NCBI GenBank assembly: GCA_022793895.1
Contig: JAAWDS010000006.1
Location: 1 to 64,000, forward strand
Direction of reading: 5' to 3'
From: Provencibacterium sp.
Lineage (GTDB): Bacteria > Bacillota > Clostridia > Oscillospirales > Ruminococcaceae
Length of the DNA: 64,000 nt
Of this stretch, positions 1 through 6,800 are shown in pieces (the stretch's first letter is position 1; the number at the start of each line of letters is the position of its first letter). A program made the position numbers and the translations under genes. The notes below the pieces were generated by a model, which did no database searches, was not told where the DNA came from, and worked only from the letters and a program-made list of their open reading frames with translations.

Positions 1-33
1 GGGGGCGCTTCTGGTCACGATGTCCAGAACACA

Positions 34-70
34 TACAAAAACACCGCTCCGATTTTGTTGGAAGCGGTGC
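34..70 (-). terminator. Terminator after the TauE-like gene
   Basis: Inverted repeat CACCGCT (42-48) / AGCGGTG (63-69), with an extra CC/GG pair inside. On the minus strand it is followed by a run of five T. It lies about 50 bases past the stop of the TauE-like gene, as expected for an intrinsic terminator of that transcript. Confidence 0.7.
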
Positions 71-121
71 TTTGTGTAAGGTTGACAGCCTATTATGTTA
101 TTAGTTTTCTGTTTCCCTTTG

Positions 122-685
122 TCAAGAGAAGATACCGTTTACCATTTGGAGAAGTAGGGAATAGGTCACGGTGATAACGGTTGTAATCTGCGCAGCCACA
201 TTGTATTCCGTTTTATCCTTCGTACAAGAAAGATAGTAAATCACCATCGGCGGACCGCCTGTATTGAACATCCCGCCCAGCACGCCGCTTAAAAGGCCGA
301 TGATTGTCCCGTTGAACGGCGTGGGGCGAATGCGCAGCCGGGCGCTGTAAAAGGCGAAGTAGATTGAAAAAGCGATAAAGGCGATACCCAATATAAGTTT
401 CAGCAGATCGGCATCCACACAGGTGAGCAGATAAAAACCGATACTGCGCCCAACGATGGCAAATATGGTCGGAAACAGGATTAACCGGAAATTGATTTGC
501 CGGTAATACCGGTATAGAGCTTGTAGCCCCATTGCAAAGGTGCAGATAGTCATCAGTATGGTTGCGTTTTTAAAGGGAAGGAAAAAGGGGAGGAAAGCCA
601 TTCCCCAAATAGACAATCCGAACCCAGTGCTTGTTTGGATAACGCCGCCTGAGAGACAGATGAGAAAGGTGAGTAGAGAATACAT
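122..685 (-). CDS. TauE/SafE-family membrane protein, short at the C-terminus
   Basis: Integral membrane protein of 187 residues with about six hydrophobic segments. The N-terminal GGVIQTSTGFG and the central GLLSGVLGGMFNTGGPP are typical of the TauE/SafE (UPF0721) anion/organic-acid transporter family. Family members are usually about 240-260 residues with eight membrane segments. This one stops after the sixth or so, and no other frame in the remaining sequence continues the fold, so it may be truncated. A Shine-Dalgarno-like GGAAGGG precedes the ATG. It is downstream of uxaC on the same strand but separated by a strong hairpin (709-736). Its position suggests transport of a sugar acid or by-product; that is inference, and the substrate is unknown. 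Confidence 0.75.
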   Translation of the reverse strand: MYSLLTFLICLSGGVIQTSTGFGLSIWGMAFLPFFLPFKNATILMTICTFAMGLQALYRYYRQINFRLILFPTIFAIVGRSIGFYLLTCVDADLLKLILGIAFIAFSIYFAFYSARLRIRPTPFNGTIIGLLSGVLGGMFNTGGPPMVIYYLSCTKDKTEYNVAAQITTVITVTYSLLLQMVNGIFS

Positions 686-708
686 AGCCGCCCTTCCTTT
701 TTAAAGAA

Positions 709-736
709 CCGGCTGCCGCTTTGAAGCGGCAGCCGG
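709..736 (-). terminator. Strong hairpin between uxaC and the TauE-like gene
   Basis: Perfect 13-bp inverted repeat CCGGCTGCCGCTT (709-721) / AAGCGGCAGCCGG (724-736). On the minus strand it is followed by TTCTTT. It lies between the uxaC stop and the TauE-like start, so it probably reduces or ends read-through from uxaC. Confidence 0.6.
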
Positions 737-848
737 CTACCAGTTTTGCTTTATGAAACTTTAGAACTCTCAATGCCTGTTTGAATGCAGCCTGCCGCCC
801 TTCTTTTCAGGGAGGAAAAACGGTGGCTATTCTCTCAGGAGAAAGCGG

Positions 849-2255
849 CTACTTATCGAAACCGAAGAAACGGACGGTGTTGTTGTAGGAGATATCCTGC
901 ACCATCTGTCCTAAGTATGCCATATCGGCCGGGTACTCCCCATTCTCTACCCAACCGCCGATGATGTTGCAGACGAGGCGGCGGAAGTATTCATGACGGG
1001 TATAGGAGAGGAAGCTGCGCGAATCGGTGAGCATACCGATAAAGTTGCCGATAACGCCGATGCTCGCAGAGATGCGGAGCTGTTCCTCCATCCCCTTCAG
1101 GGTATCGTTGAACCACCAGGCGCTGCCGTGCTGGATCTTGCCGGGAATTTCGGCGCTCTGGAAGGTACCGGCGATAGCGTCGAGCGTGGCGTTGTCATTC
1201 GGATTCAGCGAATAGAGCACCGTTTTGGGAAGCTCGTTGGTCGCTTCCAGCGCATTCAGGAAGCGCGCCAGCTCGGCGGTGCAGTTATAGGAGGCGATAG
1301 CGTCATAGCCGGTATCAGGGCCCAGCTTCTCGAACATGCGGGTATTGTTGTTGCGCAGAGCGTTATAGTGGATCTGCATCACCCAGCCATATTTATGATA
1401 CTGGCGGCCAAAGAAGCACAGGAGCGCCGTTTTGTAGATTTCGATCTCTTCGACAGAGAGCGCCTCGCTCTTTAGCGCCTTTTGGAAGATGGCGCCGGCC
1501 TTCTTTTCCGGATCGGGACGGTAAACGCAGTAATCCAAGCCGTGGTCGGAAGCGCGGCAGCCCATCTCGTCAAAGAAAGCAATGCGCTTCTCCAATGCGG
1601 AATAAAGATCCTCTATCTTGGAAATGGAAATGCCGGCCGACTCGCCGAGGTGGGCAATGTAATCCGCAAAACCAGGCTTCTCCAGATTGACCGCTTTATC
1701 CGGACGGAAAGCGGGAACCACCGTCACCTTGCAGGACGGATCCTCCTTGATCTTCTTGTGCCAGATGAGCGAATCAGCGGGATCGTCCGTCGTGGCAATT
1801 GCGCGGACATTGGATTGATCGATAATGCCGCGGACCGAGAGGGCGGGCGTTTTCAGCTTTTCGTTGCAGAGATTCCAGATTTCCTCCGCCGTATCGGCAT
1901 TGATGGGCAGATCACAGCCGAAATAACGCTTGAGTTCGAGGTGGGTCCAGTGGTAGAGCGGGTTGCCAATAGCGCGCGGAAGAGCCTCGGCAAATCGCTG
2001 GAACTTTACGCGATCCTCCGCGGATCCAGTAACTTCCTCCTCCGGCGCGCCGTTGGCGCGGATGAGACGCCATTTATAATGGTCGCCCCCCAGCCAGACC
2101 TGGGTAATGTTTTCAAACTGACGGTTCTCAGCGATTTCCTGCGGATTGATGTGGCAGTGGTAGTCGATGATGGGCATCTTTGCCGCATAGTCGTGGTAGA
2201 GCGTTTTGGCTGTTTCGCTTTGAAGCAGGAAATCTTCGTTCATAAACGGTTTCAT
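849..2255 (-). CDS. uxaC: Uronate (galacturonate/glucuronate) isomerase
   Basis: Cytosolic isomerase that converts D-galacturonate to D-tagaturonate (and glucuronate to fructuronate), the first step of bacterial hexuronate breakdown. It is 468 residues, the normal family length (about 470). The N-terminal PIIDYHCHINP (metal-binding His33 and His35 of the amidohydrolase-like fold) and the QVWLGGDHYKWR segment are characteristic. A GGAGG site precedes the ATG. It follows the LacI-type regulator by about 33 bases on the same strand, so the two are probably cotranscribed. It faces uxaB-uxaA, which supply the next two steps; no uxuA or uxuB is present, so the locus looks specific for galacturonate. 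Confidence 0.96.
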   Translation of the reverse strand: MKPFMNEDFLLQSETAKTLYHDYAAKMPIIDYHCHINPQEIAENRQFENITQVWLGGDHYKWRLIRANGAPEEEVTGSAEDRVKFQRFAEALPRAIGNPLYHWTHLELKRYFGCDLPINADTAEEIWNLCNEKLKTPALSVRGIIDQSNVRAIATTDDPADSLIWHKKIKEDPSCKVTVVPAFRPDKAVNLEKPGFADYIAHLGESAGISISKIEDLYSALEKRIAFFDEMGCRASDHGLDYCVYRPDPEKKAGAIFQKALKSEALSVEEIEIYKTALLCFFGRQYHKYGWVMQIHYNALRNNNTRMFEKLGPDTGYDAIASYNCTAELARFLNALEATNELPKTVLYSLNPNDNATLDAIAGTFQSAEIPGKIQHGSAWWFNDTLKGMEEQLRISASIGVIGNFIGMLTDSRSFLSYTRHEYFRRLVCNIIGGWVENGEYPADMAYLGQMVQDISYNNTVRFFGFDK

Positions 2256-2288
2256 AGCGGTTTACCTCCAATTTTTTTGTCGTTCAAT

Positions 2289-3335
2289 TTATCTTGGTCC
2301 CTTACCGGGGAGGATACAGGATTCGGTTGTCTGAGATGTGCGGAAGGTTTCGCGCTCAATGAGCTGTGCGCTGAGCACCACCTTGCGCGGCGCGCTACGC
2401 CCTTCCAGCACATCGCATAAAATCCCAAAAGCTGTGGTACAGAGCGTTTCCACCATATTATCTACGCTGGTCAGGGTGGGGGAGGCGATCTCTGCAAAGG
2501 TGGAATTGTTAAAGCCAATCACCGGCAGATGCAGGCCGTGCGCGTGCAGCGGCTGCATGGCGCCGATGGCGAGAAGATCCTCCGAGGCGGCAATCCCATC
2601 CATTGCGATTCCCGCAGAAAGAAGCTGATCCACCCGGACGCGCACCTCATCCAGCGATTTCTCCACCCGCTGAATGAGTCCTTCGTCCGGTTCGATGCCC
2701 TGGGCATGCAGCGCCCGGCGGTAGCCCGCCAGTTTCCGTGCGCCGGAAAAGGTGTTCTGGTCATAAAGATAGAGTATCCGCCGGCAGCCACAGCGGCAGA
2801 GCGCGCTGACTGCGTCGAACATAGCGGTTTCCTCATCGCAGAGGATGCAGTAGGTGTTTTCGCAGTCGATCCATCCGTTGATCACAACCACCGGCACCGA
2901 ACGGGCGGCCGCTTCGATATGGGAATTGTCGTCCTGTTCTTTAAAAGCCGAGCCGATGAGGATAGCGGCGTCTACATGCTTGCCGAGCAGCAGGCTGAGA
3001 CTTTTCTTTTTGTCCTCCAGCTTTTCGCCGGTGCAGCACAGGAGGGCATCCAACCCCTTTTGACGCAGAAGCCTTTCCAGTGTGGAAACCGCCTTCGCAT
3101 AATAGAGATCGGAAACATCGGTACAAAGCACCCCCACCATGCCCATAGAACCCCGGCAGAGCCCGCGTGCAAACGCATTTGGCGTGTAGTGGAGGGCCTC
3201 CATGACCGAAAGGACCTTTTTTTCAGTGCGCGCGCTGACATTGTGACCGCCCGCCAGCACCCGCGAAACGGTAGCTATAGAAACGCCCGCGCTCTGTGCG
3301 ATATCGTAGATGTTGGGGGAGCCTTTTGTATTCAA
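2289..3335 (-). CDS. LacI-family transcriptional regulator of the hexuronate genes
   Basis: DNA-binding repressor of 348 residues. It has an N-terminal LacI helix-turn-helix (about residues 8-28, IYDIAQSAGVSIATVSRVLA), a hinge around PNAFARGL, and a periplasmic-binding-protein-like sensor domain. The start is a TTG behind an AAAGGA site. It is first in a minus-strand unit with uxaC. Two near-identical 14-bp palindromes of LacI type, one at its own promoter (3359-3372) and one at the uxaBA promoter (3512-3525), make it the likely autoregulated local repressor. The effector is presumably a pathway intermediate such as galacturonate or tagaturonate (inference). Confidence 0.92.
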   Translation of the reverse strand: MNTKGSPNIYDIAQSAGVSIATVSRVLAGGHNVSARTEKKVLSVMEALHYTPNAFARGLCRGSMGMVGVLCTDVSDLYYAKAVSTLERLLRQKGLDALLCCTGEKLEDKKKSLSLLLGKHVDAAILIGSAFKEQDDNSHIEAAARSVPVVVINGWIDCENTYCILCDEETAMFDAVSALCRCGCRRILYLYDQNTFSGARKLAGYRRALHAQGIEPDEGLIQRVEKSLDEVRVRVDQLLSAGIAMDGIAASEDLLAIGAMQPLHAHGLHLPVIGFNNSTFAEIASPTLTSVDNMVETLCTTAFGILCDVLEGRSAPRKVVLSAQLIERETFRTSQTTESCILPGKGPR

Positions 3336-3357
3336 CCGTCCGCCGTCCTTTCGATTC

Positions 3358-3373
3358 TGTAAGAGCTTCCAAA
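3358..3373. promoter_or_regulatory. LacI-type operator at the lacI-uxaC promoter
   Basis: TGTAAGAGCTTCCA at 3359-3372 matches the operator at 3512-3525 at 13 of 14 positions. It overlaps the predicted transcription start of the minus-strand promoter at 3377-3405, a position that would allow autorepression. Confidence 0.7.
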
Positions 3374-3376
3374 TGT

Positions 3377-3405
3377 AGTATAGCCCATTTGCCTTTGGAT
3401 TGCAA
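3377..3405 (-). promoter_or_regulatory. Promoter of the lacI-uxaC unit
   Basis: On the minus strand, TTGCAA (-35, 3400-3405), a 17-base spacer and TATACT (-10, 3377-3382). The predicted start falls near 3370, inside the operator palindrome. Confidence 0.75.
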
Positions 3406-3476
3406 GGAGAAGAAAAAGATTTTAGACTATCGTCTTATATAAAGAACAGATCAATAGAGAATTTTATAGGAAATGG

Positions 3477-3505
3477 TTGACATTACTGGGACAATTGATT
3501 ATGAT
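3477..3505 (+). promoter_or_regulatory. Promoter of uxaBA
   Basis: Consensus TTGACA (3477-3482), 17-base spacer, TATGAT (3500-3505). The predicted start near 3512 lies at the edge of the operator palindrome. Confidence 0.85.
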
Positions 3506-3510
3506 AGGCG

Positions 3511-3526
3511 ATGTAAGAGCTTACAT
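3511..3526. promoter_or_regulatory. LacI-type operator at the uxaBA promoter
   Basis: Palindrome ATGTAAGAGCTTACAT, with 7-bp arms around a central AG. It has the TGTAAN...NTTACA form bound by LacI/CcpA-type proteins and differs from the cre consensus at one central base. It sits immediately downstream of the -10, a roadblock position. Binding by the adjacent LacI-type protein is inferred from the near-identical copy at that gene's own promoter; CcpA is an alternative. Confidence 0.75.
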
Positions 3527-3557
3527 TTTAGCGATGGGATAGAAGGGGCGATAGGCT

Positions 3558-5024
3558 TTGGAAAAGATCACGGAGCGGGTAGAAAAAAAAGAACGCGCGG
3601 TGAAGGTAGTCCAGTTTGGAGAGGGCAATTTTCTGCGCGGGTTTGTAGATTACATGCTGGATGTGGCCAACGAAAAGGGGGCGTTTGATGGAAGCGTGGC
3701 GGTCGTCAAGCCGATCTCCTATGGATCGCTGGAAAACTTCCATGCACAGAACGGGCTATACACCCTCCTTCTGCGCGGCAGGCAGGAGGGGGAAACGGTG
3801 GTTATCCAGCGCGCGGTATCGGTCATTGATCGCGCAGTGGATGCGATTGAGGAGTATGAAGCGTTTATGGAGCTGGCGCACATTCCGACGGTGCGTTTTG
3901 TGGTCTCGAACACCACCGAGGCTGGGATCGTCTATGACGAGACCGATGCGTTTTCGCTCAATCCGCCGAAAACCTATCCTGGAAAGCTCTGTAAATTCCT
4001 TTTTGAGCGCTATACGGCGTTTAACGGCGCGGCGGATAAGGGGCTCATCCTGCTGCCCTGCGAGCTGATTGAAAACAACGGGGGCAAGCTGCGCGAATGC
4101 GTATTGAAGCTCTGCGCGCTTTGGAAGCTGCCGGAGGGCTTTAAAGCCTGGCTGGAGGAGAGCAACCTCTTCTGTAGCACTCTGGTGGATCGCATCGTTA
4201 CAGGCTATCCGAAGGAGGAGGCTTCCGCACTGGAGGAGGAATTGGGCTATCATGACGCTCTGTTGGATACTGGCGAACCGTTTGCGCTTTGGGTGATCGA
4301 AAGCGACCGGCCGGAACAGGTGGAGAAGGAGCTGCCCTTGCCGCAGGCAGGGCTGCCGGTGATCTATACCCAGGATCAGGCCCCTTACCGGGTGAGAAAG
4401 GTGCGCATCCTTAATGGCGCGCACACCTCCACCGTATTAGGCGCCTATCTCGCCGGTTTTGATTATGTAGGGGACTGTATGGCCGATCCGACCGTCCGCT
4501 CCTTTATGGAAAGGGTTGTTTATGAGGAGATCGCTCCCACCGTTCCGCTGCCTGCCGGAGAGGTGAAAGCGTTTGCCGCTTCGGTTTTTGAGCGGTTTGA
4601 AAACCCCTTTATCAAGCATGCGCTGCTTTCCATCGCTTTGAACTCGGTCTCCAAATGGAAATCCCGCATTCTGCCCTCCTACCTGGATTCTGTGCGAATG
4701 AACGGGGGAAAGCTCCCTGAACGTCTGACCTTCTCCTTTGCGGCGTTGGCGGCCTTCTACACCAGCGGAAGCTACCAAAATGGGGAGCTGACTGGACTGC
4801 GCGGGGCGGAGAGCTATCCCATTTTGGATGACGCTGATGTATTGGCCTTCTTCGGCGAACGGCTGGGGGAGACGGAGGAGCAGCTCATCCGGGAGCTAGC
4901 CGGCCATAGTGCCTTCTGGGGTCGGGATCTTTCGGAGATAGAGGGCTTTTGCAATAAGGCGGCCGGGTATCTGCGTGACATCCGGCGGGATGCCGCGCAA
5001 GCGCTCCGGAGGGTGCTGGCATAA
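3558..5024 (+). CDS. uxaB: Tagaturonate reductase (altronate oxidoreductase)
   Basis: NADH-dependent cytosolic reductase turning D-tagaturonate into D-altronate. It is 488 residues and belongs to the mannitol dehydrogenase family. The N-terminal nucleotide-binding segment VVQFGEGNFLRGF (about residues 17-29) and the catalytic-lysine region KVRILNGAHTS are visible. The start is TTG with AAGGGG ten bases upstream. It is first in the uxaBA unit, behind the promoter at 3477-3505 and the operator at 3511-3526. Fructuronate reductase (UxuB) is a related alternative, but its partners are the UxaA and UxaC types. Confidence 0.93.
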   Translation: MEKITERVEKKERAVKVVQFGEGNFLRGFVDYMLDVANEKGAFDGSVAVVKPISYGSLENFHAQNGLYTLLLRGRQEGETVVIQRAVSVIDRAVDAIEEYEAFMELAHIPTVRFVVSNTTEAGIVYDETDAFSLNPPKTYPGKLCKFLFERYTAFNGAADKGLILLPCELIENNGGKLRECVLKLCALWKLPEGFKAWLEESNLFCSTLVDRIVTGYPKEEASALEEELGYHDALLDTGEPFALWVIESDRPEQVEKELPLPQAGLPVIYTQDQAPYRVRKVRILNGAHTSTVLGAYLAGFDYVGDCMADPTVRSFMERVVYEEIAPTVPLPAGEVKAFAASVFERFENPFIKHALLSIALNSVSKWKSRILPSYLDSVRMNGGKLPERLTFSFAALAAFYTSGSYQNGELTGLRGAESYPILDDADVLAFFGERLGETEEQLIRELAGHSAFWGRDLSEIEGFCNKAAGYLRDIRRDAAQALRRVLA

Positions 5025-5144
5025 ATCTCTGTTTCCCGCCGCATTTCACTCGCTGTCTTGGCTGCCATATTGGCGGGGTGAACCGAAGCCCATCCGGACG
5101 AAGGAATTACCCGGCGGATAGCTGCCGGAAAAGGAGGAAAAACA

Positions 5145-6626
5145 TTGAAAACGATGAAAATACATCCCTCCGACAATGTGGCGGTGGCGCTAGAGCCGCT
5201 CCAAAAGGGGGAGGCCGTTGCGGTTGGAGAAGAGCGCATTCTGCCGGTCATGGAGATTCCGGCCGGACACAAGGTTTGTCTGCGGCCGGTCAAGGCGGGA
5301 GAGCCTATTGTAAAATACGGATTTCCTATCGGCTATGCGCTACGGGATATCCTGCCCGGCGAGCATGTACACACGCAGAATGTAAAAACCGGACTCGGAG
5401 AATTGTTGGAATACCAATATCAACCGGATTTTTCCGAGCTCCCGCCGCGTCCAGCCGGTACCTTTCAGGGCTATCGCAGGCCGGACGGCCGCGTTGGAAT
5501 CCGCAATGAAATCTGGATTCTGCCAACGGTCGGCTGCGTCAATATGGTGGCTAAAAACATCGAAAAGCTGGCGCAGAAGTATGTTTCGGGAACGGTGGAG
5601 GGGATCTATGCCTTTACTCATCCCTACGGCTGTTCGCAGATGTCCGAGGATCACGTCAATACGCGCGATGCCCTGTGCAGGCTGGTCTGCCACCCCAATG
5701 CGGGAGGCGTTTTGGTGCTTGGGCTTGGCTGTGAATATAATCACGTTGCCGGAATGAAGGAAGTGTTGGGCGATTATGACGAAAGGCGCGTCCGCTTCCT
5801 GGTCTGCCAGGAAACAGAGGATGAAGTGGCGGACGCGCTGGCGCTGATTGAAGAGCTTGCCGGTTATGCAGCTTCCTTCCAGCGGGAGCCGGCGCCGATG
5901 TCCGAATTGGTGGTCGGGCTCAAGTGCGGCGGATCGGATGGCTTTTCGGGCCTGACGGCCAATCCGCTCGTCGGCGCTTTTTCCGATCGGCTGGTTGCCG
6001 AAGGCGGAACAACCATACTCACTGAAGTGCCGGAGATGTTTGGGGCGGAAACCATCCTCATGAACCGCTGCCGGACGCCGGAAGTTTTTCAAAAAACCGT
6101 TTCGCTTATCAACGATTTTAAAGAGTATTTCATAAAGCATGATCAGGTTATCTATGAAAACCCATCGCCCGGCAACAAAGCGGGCGGCATTTCCACTTTG
6201 GAGGACAAATCGCTCGGCTGCACGCAAAAGGGAGGGCGCGCCCCGGTGGAGGATGTGCTGCGCTACACTGAACCGGTAAAGAAAAAAGGGCTGAACCTGC
6301 TGCAAGCTCCGGGAAACGACCTGGTTGCATCGAGTGCCGAAGCCATCGGTGGGGCGCAGCTGGTGCTCTTTACCACCGGCCGCGGAACACCGTTTGGTTC
6401 CCCGGTACCTACGGTAAAAATCTCCACCAATACCCCCTTATACCGGCGCAAGAAAAACTGGATCGATTTTAACGCCGGGCGCTTATTGGAAGGGGTATCG
6501 ATGGAGGAGCTCTGTGAAGAATTTTATGAATATGTCCGCGCTCTGGCCTCTGGGGAGGTAAAGACCCGTACTGAGGAGGAAGGAATGCGGGATCTGGCAA
6601 TCTTTAAAAACGGTGTAACGCTGTGA
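5145..6626 (+). CDS. uxaA: Altronate dehydratase
   Basis: Dehydrates D-altronate to 2-keto-3-deoxygluconate, the third step of galacturonate breakdown. It is 493 residues with an N-terminal SAF domain (about 1-90) and a C-terminal UxaA/GarD catalytic domain containing GLKCGGSDGFSGLTANP and the iron-site-type CGSD region. TTG start with AAGGAGG seven bases upstream; an in-frame ATG lies three codons later. It follows uxaB by 120 bases, with a weak CCCGCC/GGCGGG repeat in the gap. The kinase and aldolase for the product are not in the window. A perfect 20-bp terminator follows immediately. Confidence 0.95.
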   Translation: MKTMKIHPSDNVAVALEPLQKGEAVAVGEERILPVMEIPAGHKVCLRPVKAGEPIVKYGFPIGYALRDILPGEHVHTQNVKTGLGELLEYQYQPDFSELPPRPAGTFQGYRRPDGRVGIRNEIWILPTVGCVNMVAKNIEKLAQKYVSGTVEGIYAFTHPYGCSQMSEDHVNTRDALCRLVCHPNAGGVLVLGLGCEYNHVAGMKEVLGDYDERRVRFLVCQETEDEVADALALIEELAGYAASFQREPAPMSELVVGLKCGGSDGFSGLTANPLVGAFSDRLVAEGGTTILTEVPEMFGAETILMNRCRTPEVFQKTVSLINDFKEYFIKHDQVIYENPSPGNKAGGISTLEDKSLGCTQKGGRAPVEDVLRYTEPVKKKGLNLLQAPGNDLVASSAEAIGGAQLVLFTTGRGTPFGSPVPTVKISTNTPLYRRKKNWIDFNAGRLLEGVSMEELCEEFYEYVRALASGEVKTRTEEEGMRDLAIFKNGVTL

Positions 6627-6668
6627 AAAGGGCACGTTGCAAAATGAAATTTTGCAACGTGCCCTTTT
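6626..6668. terminator. Perfect bidirectional terminator after uxaA
   Basis: 20-bp perfect stem (6626-6645 with 6649-6668) around a GAA loop, starting with AAAA and ending with TTTT. It can end transcription from uxaA on the plus strand and from the convergent TetM-like gene on the minus strand. Confidence 0.9.
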
Positions 6669-6669
6669 G

Positions 6670-6738
6670 AAAAAGCAGCTTTTGGGGCGAAGACGACGCC
6701 CCAAATTTCGCGCCAATGGCGCGAAACCGCAGCTTTTT
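6670..6738. repeat. Cloverleaf-like nested inverted repeat
   Basis: Outer arms AAAAAGC (6670-6676) and GCTTTTT (6732-6738) enclose two perfect 9-bp hairpins: TTTGGGGCG (6681-6689) / CGCCCCAAA (6697-6705), and TTTCGCGCC (6706-6714) / GGCGCGAAA (6718-6726, 3-base loop). A further CAAGCCG/CGGCTTG hairpin follows (6749-6768). The whole folds as a three-way junction. It lies between convergent genes already served by the terminator at 6626-6668. No coding function is seen. Confidence 0.6.
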
Positions 6739-6800
6739 CCGGTTTCTACAAGCCGGAGGAGCGGCTTGCACGCTCTCTTTTACAGATCGGAGATGCGTTT

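Noticed and set aside
1482-2420. 312-codon plus-strand ORF antisense to uxaC and the regulator
   Set aside because: Crosses two well-supported genes on the other strand, and its product shows no recognisable motif; a GC-rich shadow.
5340-6305. 321-codon minus-strand ORF antisense to uxaA
   Set aside because: Lies wholly inside a clear altronate dehydratase gene and shows no family motif.
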